From positions 1-15,006 of the forward strand of contig CAVAPV010000053.1 in assembly GCA_963590525.1 (NCBI GenBank): 15,006 nucleotides of DNA. The letters are read 5' to 3'. Positions within the stretch are counted from its first letter, which is position 1; the number at the start of each line of letters is the position of its first letter. Below the pieces are notes generated by a model, which was not told where the DNA came from, searched no databases, and worked only from the letters and a program-made list of their open reading frames with translations. This DNA comes from W2P13-069 sp963590525 (lineage in GTDB: Bacteria > Actinomycetota > Coriobacteriia > Coriobacteriales > QAMH01). The translations under genes and the position numbers were made by a program. Positions 6,394 through 14,640 of the stretch are shown here, piece after piece.

Positions 6394-9300
6394 ATGGGAG
6401 TGCTAACACGCAAGCTCTTAGGTCTGTTAGCGGGATTGCTGATGATGATTTTGCTGTTGCCCTGCGTTATCGCGCCGGCTCCCGCATGGGCAGAGAGCGT
6501 CTCTTATTTAGATGAGAACGGTACAACGCAGACACAGGAGATAAACGCTGTCATCAAGGCCAGCACAGAGATGACTTCTTATGGTGATGCTGATAGCGAT
6601 ACCTGGTTGCTGGCGCGTGGCAATTTTGGACGTGCCCGGCTTGTTTTTAATGGCAATGTGAACTTGGTGCTTGAGGATAACTGCAAGCTCACTGTTAATG
6701 GCGGAATCCTCATCAAAGAGAACTTCACGCTCTCTATATACGCACAGTCAACAGGTAGCAAGATGGGCTCACTTGTAGCGTATGGCGGGGGTGGCGGAAA
6801 CGTTACCATTAGTGCTGGTATCGGAGCTAATGCCGGAAATAACGCCGGCAATATAGCTATCTATGGAGGAGATATAACCGCTTCAAGAGGCAATAGAGAT
6901 GCCAGTTGCATTGGAGCTTATAAAGAGAAATCGTGCCAAGACATTACCATTGCAGGCGGCAGAGTTAAAACAACGGGCAGCGGACAACAAAATTATAGTA
7001 ATTTTTGTATAGGAACTATAAGTAATGGTTCTTGCGGAGATATCACAATAAAAAACGGCGCCTTTGTGCAAGCCGGCAAAATAAGCAACAAAGCCAAAGC
7101 AGACGAGTGGAACGGCATCGTCATTGAAAGTAACAGCGGTACGGTTTATGGCACCAACGTTGCGCCTTCAAGTGACATCACGATAGAAAGCGGCAAGGCG
7201 CTCACCATCTCTGCCGGTCAGACCCTAACGATTAATAATGGCATAGTTTTAAATATCGAGTCGGGGGGAACGATCGTCAACAACGGCGTAATACGCGTTA
7301 TGCAAGGCGGAAGTTTTAATGTTAACGGCACCCTGAGCGGCAGCAACAGCCACGCCGTTATCCTTGATGTAGGCGACGATGTAGACTTGGGAAACACCCC
7401 GCAGCGCAGCTATGGAGAGGCTGTGAAATTGCCTGAAACTGGCATTAGAACAGGATATACAGCGTGTTGGTTTGAGACAGCCGATTTTGTATATTCGATA
7501 GTTACGGAAGCTCCAGCTGCGACAGACTCTGATAAGCTCTATCGTATCCTCGAATGGAGAATCAATCAATACACGATCAGCTTCGACTCCGACGGCGGAT
7601 CCAACGTCAGCCCAATCATCCAGGACTACGATACAGAGGTGACCCCTCCGGCTAATCCGACCCGCACCGGATATACCTTTACAGGCTGGGACAAAGCGAT
7701 TCCCGTTAGAATGCCGGCGGACAATCTCACAATCAAAGCCAAGTGGAAGATCAACCAGTACACCATCAGCTTTGATGCCGCCGGCGGCACCGAGGTCGCA
7801 AGCATCAAACAGGACTACGGCACGGAAGTGGCGGCGCCTGTTGCCCCTACACGTGCTGGCTACACATTCTCGGGCTGGAGCGAAGATATTCCTGCCACCA
7901 TGCCGGCAGGCGACATCAAGCTTACAGCAAAATGGACGCCCAACACAGACACCGCCTATAAGGTCGAGCACTGGCGGCAGAATACCGCTCGCGACGGCTA
8001 CGACAAGATCGAGACCGACAGCCTTACGGGGACGACCGACACCACGGCGACTGCCGCCGGCAAGGCCTATAAGGGCTTCGCGCTCAACAGCAGCGCTAGT
8101 GGCTCCAAAGCATCCGGCAACATCGCAGGAGACGGCTCGCTCACACTCAGGCTCTACTACGACCGCAACGTCTACGGCGTGACGCTCAACGCCAACGGCG
8201 GCACTATCAACAACGGAGATGTCAAGGAGTATGCATACGGCGTTGGAGCGACTCTGCCTTACAACGTCACGAAGGCCGGCTATACCTTTGAAGGCTGGTA
8301 CGATAATGAGAACTTTGAAGGCAACATAGTCGGCTCTGTCGCAAAGGACGAGACGGGCAACAAGGTCTTTTATGCCAAATGGACGCCCAACAGCTACACC
8401 GTCCAGTTTAAGTGCGGTGAGGGCGCGAAGGGCTCCATGAGCTCGCAGCTGTTTACATATGACCAGGCTCAAGCCCTAACTCCCAACACCTTTACCAGGG
8501 AAGGCTATAGCTTTGCCGGATGGCAAGACAGCGCCGGCAACAAGTACACGAATGCCAAAGAGGTTAAAAACCTCACGGTGTTGGCTGGCGCGACGGTGAC
8601 TCTAACCGCCCAGTGGGAAGCCAATCCTTCCGTTATCTCCTTCGTGACAAACTGCGAAATCGACGTGGACCAAATACGAGGAAAGACTGATGACCCCATT
8701 ACCGATAGAGCGATGCCTTCTGTTTCCAGGACTGGCTACACTTTTGAAGGCTGGTATTACAAAGAAAGCTATGGTGCGATCAAAGTCGCTCAGCTGCCTG
8801 ATAAACATCCTGTAGGAGATATCACCTATTACGCGATGTGGCAGGTTAATAAATACAAGATAACCTATGAGTTAAATGGCGGAACAGAAGGAGCAGCTGC
8901 CCCCAAGGAACATGTTTACGACACAGCCACAACGCTTGTTGACCCGGTGCGCAGGGGCTATACCTTCAAAGGCTGGTACTCTGACAAAGCGATGACCACA
9001 AAGCCTTTGAGCATTATCCCAGCAGCGTCTTTTACCTCGGATATCAAGCTCTATGCCAAGTGGGAGCCTAACAAGTACAAGATCACCTATGAGCTAAACG
9101 GCGGCACTAAGGGCGAGGGGTCACCTGAAGAGCACGTCTACGATACAGTCACGAAGCTTGTCGACCCGGTGCTCGAGGGCTACACCTTTAAAGGTTGGTA
9201 TCTCGACGACACAATGAGCATGGTTCTGACAAACGCCATCCCCGCTACGCTCATTACCACAGATATCACGCTGCACGCTAAGTGGGCGATCAATCAGTAC

Positions 9301-10479
9301 ACCATCAGCTTTAACTCCGCTGGTGGCATCGAGGTCGCAAGCATCACCCAGGACTACGGCACGGAAGTAACAGCGCCTGTTGCCCCCACCCGCGCCGGCT
9401 ACACCTTCGCAGCTTGGGACAAGGATGTTCCTGCCACCATGCCAGCAAAGGACGTCACCCTCACTGCCCAGTGGACGGCCGACCCCTCCGTCATCTCCTT
9501 TGAATCCAACGGTGGCTCCAGCGTCGCGGCTATGACGGGCGTGACGGATGAGGACATAAGCGACCGCACCCTGCCCGCACCCACCAGGCACAGCCACAGC
9601 TTCTTGGGCTGGTACGACAACAAGGGCCTGAAGGGCGAACCCGTAAAGCAGTTGCCCAAAGTGTTCCCCGTGGGCGGGACAACCTACTATGCCAAGTGGC
9701 AGTACTACTGCATCCACACGCCCGAGGACATGGCAGCGGTGGCACCCACCTGCACCGAGCCTGGCCTGACTGAGGGCTCTAAGTGCTCCGCTTGCGGCCA
9801 GATACTCAAGGCGCAAGAGCAGTTACCTGTACTTGGACACGAGTGGGGCGATTGGGTTGTGACCAAAAAGGCCAGCGTCTTAGAAGAGGGCGTCGAGACA
9901 GCAACTTGTACGCACGAAGGTTGTCAAGCCACCCAAACGCGTGCCATCGATAAGCTCGACACCACAGCGATCAAAAGCAAGGGCATAAGCTACAGCTTTG
10001 ATGGAAAGACTGTTGTCGTCACAGGTGTGGAAAAAGGCAAAACCAAGGTCACCATCCCTGCAACCGTCAAGATAGACGGCGTCTCTTACGCCGTGACAGA
10101 GATCGCTCCCTACGCATTTAAGAATTGCAAGAAGCTCACTAAGTTTGTCGTAGGAGACAACATCTTCAAGATAGGCAAGGGTGCGTTCCAAGGTTGCAAG
10201 AAGCTCAAGAGCATGACCATCGGCAAGAATGTGAAGAGCATCGGCAAGGTTGCCTTCAAGGGTTGCAAGAACTTGACGAGCATCACCGTGACCTCCAAGC
10301 ACCTCACTAAGAAGCAGGTCAAAAACTGCCTCAAGGGCTCCAAGGTCAAGACCGTCATCGTCAAGGTGGGCAGTGTCAAGGCCAACAAGACCTATGCCAA
10401 GAAATACGCAAAGGTCTTTACCAAGAAGACCTGCGGCAAGAAGGTCAAGGTCATGGCATCCAAGAAGGCCCTCAAATAG
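6394..10479 (+). CDS. Large secreted InlB-repeat surface protein with BspA-like C-terminus
   Basis: 1361 residues. The signal peptide is a basic start, a leucine-rich core at about 8-27, and probable cleavage after AWA (residue 33). Residues ~60-390 form a Gly/Asn-rich region of ITI..G and NGG repeats typical of a beta-helix. Residues ~391-1104 hold about nine InlB B-repeats (Listeria-Bacteroides type; signature GYTF.GW...AKW), interrupted at ~522-592 by a YKVEHW...LYYDRN module. Residues ~1106-1185 have PTCTEPG and CSACGQ/CTHEGCQ motifs, a cysteine-rich module often found near the ends of such proteins. Residues ~1193-1361 carry BspA-like repeats (APYAFKNCKKLTKFVV and similar) and a very lysine-rich tail. 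No LPXTG motif is seen, so attachment may be by the basic tail binding cell-wall polymers. The likely role is adhesion. Part of the N-terminal region is visibly more AT-rich than the repeats. GGAGAGGGG precedes the ATG. Confidence 0.88.
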   Translation: MGVLTRKLLGLLAGLLMMILLLPCVIAPAPAWAESVSYLDENGTTQTQEINAVIKASTEMTSYGDADSDTWLLARGNFGRARLVFNGNVNLVLEDNCKLTVNGGILIKENFTLSIYAQSTGSKMGSLVAYGGGGGNVTISAGIGANAGNNAGNIAIYGGDITASRGNRDASCIGAYKEKSCQDITIAGGRVKTTGSGQQNYSNFCIGTISNGSCGDITIKNGAFVQAGKISNKAKADEWNGIVIESNSGTVYGTNVAPSSDITIESGKALTISAGQTLTINNGIVLNIESGGTIVNNGVIRVMQGGSFNVNGTLSGSNSHAVILDVGDDVDLGNTPQRSYGEAVKLPETGIRTGYTACWFETADFVYSIVTEAPAATDSDKLYRILEWRINQYTISFDSDGGSNVSPIIQDYDTEVTPPANPTRTGYTFTGWDKAIPVRMPADNLTIKAKWKINQYTISFDAAGGTEVASIKQDYGTEVAAPVAPTRAGYTFSGWSEDIPATMPAGDIKLTAKWTPNTDTAYKVEHWRQNTARDGYDKIETDSLTGTTDTTATAAGKAYKGFALNSSASGSKASGNIAGDGSLTLRLYYDRNVYGVTLNANGGTINNGDVKEYAYGVGATLPYNVTKAGYTFEGWYDNENFEGNIVGSVAKDETGNKVFYAKWTPNSYTVQFKCGEGAKGSMSSQLFTYDQAQALTPNTFTREGYSFAGWQDSAGNKYTNAKEVKNLTVLAGATVTLTAQWEANPSVISFVTNCEIDVDQIRGKTDDPITDRAMPSVSRTGYTFEGWYYKESYGAIKVAQLPDKHPVGDITYYAMWQVNKYKITYELNGGTEGAAAPKEHVYDTATTLVDPVRRGYTFKGWYSDKAMTTKPLSIIPAASFTSDIKLYAKWEPNKYKITYELNGGTKGEGSPEEHVYDTVTKLVDPVLEGYTFKGWYLDDTMSMVLTNAIPATLITTDITLHAKWAINQYTISFNSAGGIEVASITQDYGTEVTAPVAPTRAGYTFAAWDKDVPATMPAKDVTLTAQWTADPSVISFESNGGSSVAAMTGVTDEDISDRTLPAPTRHSHSFLGWYDNKGLKGEPVKQLPKVFPVGGTTYYAKWQYYCIHTPEDMAAVAPTCTEPGLTEGSKCSACGQILKAQEQLPVLGHEWGDWVVTKKASVLEEGVETATCTHEGCQATQTRAIDKLDTTAIKSKGISYSFDGKTVVVTGVEKGKTKVTIPATVKIDGVSYAVTEIAPYAFKNCKKLTKFVVGDNIFKIGKGAFQGCKKLKSMTIGKNVKSIGKVAFKGCKNLTSITVTSKHLTKKQVKNCLKGSKVKTVIVKVGSVKANKTYAKKYAKVFTKKTCGKKVKVMASKKALK

Positions 10480-10485
10480 CGACTC

Positions 10486-10517
10486 CGCCGTGGCCCCTAG
10501 CCCCAGTGGTCACGGCG
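10486..10517. repeat. Hairpin directly after the surface-protein stop
   Basis: CGCCGTGGCC pairs with GGTCACGGCG (one mismatch) around a 12-base loop. No T-run follows, so it is not a standard terminator on its own. Confidence 0.4.
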
Positions 10518-10530
10518 TCGCATATCTTGC

Positions 10531-10571
10531 AGGAGCCCGTCTCGCGTCGCAACGAGGCGGGCTCCTCGTTT
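10531..10571 (+). terminator. Probable terminator of the surface-protein gene
   Basis: 14-bp stem (10531-10544 with 10553-10566, one G-U pair), 8-base loop, followed by CGTTT. The T-run is short. The 3' arm is part of a 31-bp direct repeat. Confidence 0.5.
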
Positions 10572-10579
10572 GCAGGGAT
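10549..10579 (+). repeat. 31-bp direct repeat, copy 1
   Basis: Begins GCAACGAGGCGGG and ends in GGGAT. It matches copy 2 at 29 of 31 positions, 271 bases away. The two copies bracket the inverted pair of REP-like elements. Confidence 0.7.
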
Positions 10580-10630
10580 AGTCGCGAGGTCGATTAGAGA
10601 CGCAACTCCAAAACCCTCGCAACGCAGTAG

Positions 10631-10665
10631 AACCTACGCGGGCTGGCAGTGCCAGCCCCTACGCG
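10631..10665 (-). repeat. REP-like hairpin element, copy 1 (inverted)
   Basis: 35 bp; on the minus strand the core is GGGCTGGC-ACT-GCCAGCCC with a shared ending TAGGTT. It matches copy 2 at 29 of 35 positions, and all six differences fall in three paired positions where pairing is kept. Similar palindromic intergenic elements are common in gut Firmicutes and Actinomycetota. Confidence 0.75.
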
Positions 10666-10774
10666 CACCTGCGAATCCCAGGTTATCGCCGATCGACTAT
10701 GCCTGCGCCTCACTGTGCAACGAGCGATGACGCGCCGGGTTGAGAGCACCTCGAGAAGCAGAGGAGTGCACGAC

Positions 10775-10809
10775 CGGGTAGGGGCGAGCACTGCTCGCCC
10801 GCCTAGGTT
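10775..10809 (+). repeat. REP-like hairpin element, copy 2
   Basis: 35 bp with core GGGCGAGC-ACT-GCTCGCCC and the same TAGGTT end, in opposite orientation to copy 1. The pair resembles a BIME-type arrangement. Confidence 0.75.
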
Positions 10810-10819
10810 GCAACGCCTT

Positions 10820-10850
10820 GCAACGAGGCGGGTTCCTCGTTTGCGGGGAT
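10820..10850 (+). repeat. 31-bp direct repeat, copy 2
   Basis: Second copy of the repeat at 10549-10579 with two substitutions. It ends 49 bases before the fusion gene, and a TAGAAT -10-like hexamer (10855-10860) follows directly, so repeat-derived DNA may supply part of that gene's promoter. Confidence 0.7.
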
Positions 10851-10898
10851 GCTTTAGAATGAAGCGCACACAATCCCTGCAAGGAGAGCACAAGGCAC

Positions 10899-13043
10899 AT
10901 GACCCAAGCAAACACCTCTGACCAAGAAGGCCAAACACAGCCGCAAGCGCAAGAAGCCCAAACCACCACGCCGCAACGCGCAAGCGATGAGGAGATACGC
11001 GCTCAGGTGCGCGCATACTACGGTGATTTTCTTGCCGGCAGCGATGACCTTCATACAGATGCCTGCTGCTGCAGCGAGACACCACCTCCCAAATACGTGC
11101 TCGATGCGCTGGCCTTGGTCGAACCCGATATCATCGCCCGCTTCTACGGCTGCGGTAGCCCCATCCCGCCCGCGCTCGAAGGCGCCACAGTGCTCGACTT
11201 GGGCTGCGGCACGGGCCGCGATGTCTACATAACCTCTAAGCTTGTAGGCCCCAGCGGCCATGTGATCGGCGTTGACATGACGCCTTCGCAGCTCGACTTT
11301 GCACGCAAGTACGAGGCGGCGCAAATGGAGCGCTTTGGCTTTGAGCGCAGCAACGTGGAGTTCATCCAAAGCTATATCGAGGACATGGCCGCCGTTGCCA
11401 GCAACAGCGTGGACGTGGTCATCTCCAACTGCGTGGTCAACCTCTCGCCGTTTAAAGAGCAGCTCTTCAAAGAGATTTTCCGCGTGCTCAAGCCCGGCGG
11501 CGAGCTGTTCTTCTCTGACATATTCTCTGATCGCCGCGTGCCGCAGGGTTTCTATGACGATCCGGTGCTGCGCGGAGAATGCCTTTCTGGCGCCATGTAC
11601 ATCGAGGACTTTAGACGCATGCTGCAAGACAACGGCGTGGCCACCTTCTACGACGTCGAGTGCGACGAGGTCCATATCGGCGATTTGCGCATCGCCACAA
11701 AGCTGGGCTGCATCGGTTTTTACAGCCACACCGTGCGCGCCGTGAAGGGCGTAGACCTTGAGCCGCGCGAGGAAGACTACGGTCAGACGGCAACCTACCT
11801 GGGCACCATGCCAGAGAACAAGCGCTACTTTGACTTGTCGAGCGAGGTGCGCTTGATCAAGGGCAAACCCGTGGCCATCAGCGGCAACATGGCGCGGCTT
11901 ATCACAGGCAGCCGCTACGCCAAGCATTTCAAGGTCACGCCTGAAGGCAACCATCGCGGCGCATACGACTACACAAGCGCCAACGAGGCGCTGGCTCTCA
12001 TGCGCGGCAAAGAACGCATTGGGCTGCCGCAGCTAGAAGAAGCCTGCGCCAAGCTAGAGATCATACCCTTTGACCAGCGCGTCCACGACGAGGGCTTCTT
12101 GCGCACCAAGCAGATGGAGACCATGCAGGTCAACGTCACGTATCGCTGCAACCTGGCTTGCAGCCACTGCTACCTGCAGTGCAGCCCCAAAAACGACGAG
12201 GTAATGAGCCACCAGACCATGGAGGCCGTACTTGCCGCCTTTAAGGCGGGCGGCTACAAGACGCTTGACATAACCGGCGGCTCCCCCGAGATGAACCCGC
12301 ATACGCAATGGCTCATCGAGCAAGCCGCCCAGATCGCAGACGAGGTTATCGTCCGCAGCAACCTCACGATATTGCTCGACCCGCAATACGAGCACTTCAT
12401 GGAGGTCTACGCCGCCAACAAAGTGCACCTGGTGTGCAGTTTGCCCTACTTTACGCAAACCGGCTGCGACAACCAGCGCGGCAGCGGTGTCTTTGAGCGT
12501 GTGATGCAAGCGCTGCACAAGCTCAACGACCTTGGTTTTGGGCGCGACCCGCAGCTGACGATCGACTTGGTCTACAACGTAGACGGCCCGCATCTGCCTC
12601 CCGACCAGCGCGAGCTCACAGAGCTCTACAAGTACGAGCTGGAGCGCAGCCAAGACGTGAGCTTCAACGGCATGTTCGCCTTTAACAACTGGTGTTTGGG
12701 GCGCTTTGCCAACCAGATGAAGGCACAGCACAAGTTTGACTACTACCTCAAGCTTTTAGCCGATAACTACAACGGCGCCGTGGTCGCGTCAATGATGTGC
12801 CGCAGCATGATCAACGTCGACTACGACGGTACGCTCTACGACTGCGAGGTCAACCATGTCTTGGGGCTTCCCATCTTGGGGGATAATGACCAGCCTATGA
12901 CTATCGATGACATCGCTGCAAAACCTATCGAGCAACGCCTGATCCGCACGAGCCCCGTGTGCTACAGCTGCGCCGCCGGTTGCGGTTCGAGCTGCGGCGG
13001 CAGCCTGCTTGAGAAGCAGCTCAAGGAAGACGCGGCGTTTTAG
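10899..13043 (+). CDS. ArsM-ArsS fusion: arsenic methyltransferase joined to radical SAM enzyme
   Basis: 714 residues, two complete enzymes in one chain. Residues ~30-350 are an arsenosugar-type ArsM: RAYYGDFL, Cys56-58, Cys85 (FYGCGSPIPP), SAM motif VLDLGCGTGRD, Cys178 (ISNCVVNLSP) and Cys228 (GECLSG), with the 178-228 gap of 50 as in known ArsM, then the family's EEDYGQTATYLGT and C-terminal region. Residues ~380-714 are ArsS: C417-x3-C421-x2-C424 (YRCNLACSHC), GGYKTLDITGGSPEMNP, RSNL, LVYNVDG and a C-terminal C688-Y-S-C691...C695...C699-GG cluster. By family knowledge the first half methylates arsenite and the second adds 5'-deoxyadenosyl, so the chain could channel dimethylarsenic directly. 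Cys699 aligns with the Sec of the stand-alone ArsS. AAGGAG at 10881-10886 precedes the ATG; the first ~30 residues are a Gln-rich, probably disordered tail. The downstream LRR gene is 10 bases away. Confidence 0.92.
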   Translation: MTQANTSDQEGQTQPQAQEAQTTTPQRASDEEIRAQVRAYYGDFLAGSDDLHTDACCCSETPPPKYVLDALALVEPDIIARFYGCGSPIPPALEGATVLDLGCGTGRDVYITSKLVGPSGHVIGVDMTPSQLDFARKYEAAQMERFGFERSNVEFIQSYIEDMAAVASNSVDVVISNCVVNLSPFKEQLFKEIFRVLKPGGELFFSDIFSDRRVPQGFYDDPVLRGECLSGAMYIEDFRRMLQDNGVATFYDVECDEVHIGDLRIATKLGCIGFYSHTVRAVKGVDLEPREEDYGQTATYLGTMPENKRYFDLSSEVRLIKGKPVAISGNMARLITGSRYAKHFKVTPEGNHRGAYDYTSANEALALMRGKERIGLPQLEEACAKLEIIPFDQRVHDEGFLRTKQMETMQVNVTYRCNLACSHCYLQCSPKNDEVMSHQTMEAVLAAFKAGGYKTLDITGGSPEMNPHTQWLIEQAAQIADEVIVRSNLTILLDPQYEHFMEVYAANKVHLVCSLPYFTQTGCDNQRGSGVFERVMQALHKLNDLGFGRDPQLTIDLVYNVDGPHLPPDQRELTELYKYELERSQDVSFNGMFAFNNWCLGRFANQMKAQHKFDYYLKLLADNYNGAVVASMMCRSMINVDYDGTLYDCEVNHVLGLPILGDNDQPMTIDDIAAKPIEQRLIRTSPVCYSCAAGCGSSCGGSLLEKQLKEDAAF

Positions 13044-13053
13044 AGGAGCTTTA

Positions 13054-13728
13054 ATGGGCACGTTTAGCTACGTACTGCACAAATACCAAGGCGAGGATGA
13101 GGAAGTCGTTGTAAGCAACGATGTCTGCCGCATTGGGTACCGCGCCTTTGCCAACCTACGTCACACCAAGCGCGTGGTCTTGCCGCAAGGTTTGGAGCAG
13201 ATAGGAGAAAACGCCTTTGCCAACGCGTCGTCGCTTGAAGAGGTCGTCATCCCCGACAGCTGCGCCAAGATAGGGGCGGGGGCGTTTTCCGGCTGCTCAT
13301 CGCTTGGGCGCATAGAGCTTCCACCACGTGTACGCGCTCTGCCCAAACGCCTCTTTACCAGCTGCTCAAAGCTCGAAGAGATCTACATCCACGACACGGC
13401 AAGCGAGATAGGGGAGTCCTGCTTTAGGCTGTGCAAGAGCCTGACCAGGCTCCATCTGCCGGATAAGCTGCGCAACATCGGGGCGTTTGCCTTTGCAGGC
13501 TGCAGCGCCTTGGAAGAGGTAGAGATACCTCACGGCACCAAGACCATCGGCAAGAGCGCCTTTGCCGATTGCACGTCGCTTGCCATCGTCCACATACCTG
13601 ACACCGTGACGCGCATCGAGTCGCGTGCGTTTGGTGGCTGCGTCAACCTGCGCTCGCCACATATCCCTGCAAGCCTGCAGTTTATCGCCGACGACGCCTT
13701 TGAGGGTTGCGGCCCGCAAGAAGCCTAA
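13054..13728 (+). CDS. Small BspA-like leucine-rich repeat protein
   Basis: 224 residues made almost wholly of about eight BspA-type (LRR_5) repeats with the pattern IG..AFA.C.SLE.V.IP, for example IGENAFANASSLEEVVIPDS and IGKSAFADCTSLAIVHIPD. No signal peptide or membrane segment is visible, so it is probably cytoplasmic, unlike most BspA proteins. Its AGGAG ribosome site (13044-13048) starts right after the stop of the fusion gene, so it is translationally close to it and likely co-transcribed. The family is a protein-protein interaction scaffold with no catalytic residues. Whether it binds the ArsM-ArsS protein is not known. The ATG at 13054 is preferred over an upstream in-frame start inside the fusion gene because the repeat-bearing sequence begins here with a good ribosome site. 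Confidence 0.85.
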   Translation: MGTFSYVLHKYQGEDEEVVVSNDVCRIGYRAFANLRHTKRVVLPQGLEQIGENAFANASSLEEVVIPDSCAKIGAGAFSGCSSLGRIELPPRVRALPKRLFTSCSKLEEIYIHDTASEIGESCFRLCKSLTRLHLPDKLRNIGAFAFAGCSALEEVEIPHGTKTIGKSAFADCTSLAIVHIPDTVTRIESRAFGGCVNLRSPHIPASLQFIADDAFEGCGPQEA

Positions 13729-13752
13729 GCACTGCCAGAGAGGTCGCTTCTT

Positions 13753-14640
13753 TTGATCATCAGCAAATATATCGTCTGGTATGCCGTCTTTGCGTTTGCG
13801 GGATGGGTGTTCGAGTGCATCCTCAACGTGGTACGCGAGGGCGCGTGGGAAAACCGCGGCTTTCTTTTTGGGCCGTCATGCCCCATCTACGGCGTGGGCG
13901 TTGTGATTTACCTCATCGCCTACGATAACTCCTATGTTGCCAGCGGGGCGTTTCCGCTTTGGGCGGTGTTTTTGACGGCGATGTTTGGCAGTGCGGTGCT
14001 CGAGTACCTCACAAGCGTGGCGATGGAAAAGCTCTTTGGCGCACGCTGGTGGGATTACAGCAACATGCCGCTCAACATCAACGGACGCGTTTGCCTGCCC
14101 GCGTCGCTTTTGTTTGGCGCTGCAGGCGTTGCAACCGCTGTGCTGCTGGTGCCCTTTGTTCATGCGGCTTACGAGCTTGTCCCAGACCCCGCCTGGGAGG
14201 CAGCAGCCATCGTCATCGTGGCCGTGTTCTCTGTTGACGCAACTCTTGCCTTTAGCGCTCTTACCGAGCTGCTGCAAAAGGTCGAGGCGGCGGCCGATGC
14301 CTTTGACAAGACGATGGAAGCCAACGTCGCAACCGCGCAGGCAAGCGGCCGCAAGGTAGCCGGTGCCGCACGCAACGGCGTGGAGCGCGCCACGTTCTCT
14401 TTCAGGCTGCTCAATGCGCTCACGTTTGGCCGCGTGACGAGCAAGCTACCTGCCCGCAATGAGGAGATCGAACCCGCCGCCAACGAGTTTGTGGGGCAGC
14501 TCGACTCCAGGCAGCGCCGCGTGCTTGCCTCTATCAAGGGTTTTTCTAACGCCAAGGCCTCAAAGCTAGGCGCAGCAGGACGCAAGGCCATACACGCTGC
14601 AAGGGCCAAGATCGCTGCAAGGGCAAGGTCAAAGCGATGA
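13753..14640 (+). CDS. CmpB-family putative ABC-transporter-type membrane protein
   Basis: 295 residues. The hallmarks GFLFGPSCPIYGVG and WWDYSNMPLNINGRVCL identify the putative ABC-transporter type IV (CmpB) family. About five membrane segments occupy the first ~185 residues (near 6-26, 43-58, 65-90, 112-140, 150-172), followed by a ~110-residue Ala/Lys/Arg-rich cytoplasmic tail with helical, coiled-coil-like content. The start is TTG at 13753, with AGAGAGGT eight to fifteen bases before it; no ATG fits. The substrate is unknown and no ATPase gene adjoins. It overlaps the next gene by ATGA and follows the LRR gene by 24 bases. Confidence 0.82.
   Translation: MIISKYIVWYAVFAFAGWVFECILNVVREGAWENRGFLFGPSCPIYGVGVVIYLIAYDNSYVASGAFPLWAVFLTAMFGSAVLEYLTSVAMEKLFGARWWDYSNMPLNINGRVCLPASLLFGAAGVATAVLLVPFVHAAYELVPDPAWEAAAIVIVAVFSVDATLAFSALTELLQKVEAAADAFDKTMEANVATAQASGRKVAGAARNGVERATFSFRLLNALTFGRVTSKLPARNEEIEPAANEFVGQLDSRQRRVLASIKGFSNAKASKLGAAGRKAIHAARAKIAARARSKR

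Noticed and set aside
7249..8472. Minus-strand open frame of 407 codons opposite the InlB repeats
   Set aside because: Repetitive Val/Gly/Arg-rich mirror of the repeats, a common composition artefact in high-GC repeat genes.
10486..10850. CRISPR array
   Set aside because: Only two copies of each repeat, palindromic elements in opposite orientation, and no regular spacers.
10854..11954. Minus-strand open frame of 366 codons opposite the ArsM half of the fusion
   Set aside because: Shadow of a conserved enzyme; His/Ala-rich translation without domain features.
14638..14640. TGA at the end of the CmpB-family gene as a second selenocysteine codon
   Set aside because: It overlaps the ATG of the HD-domain gene in an ATGA junction, and no cysteine-aligned motif precedes it.
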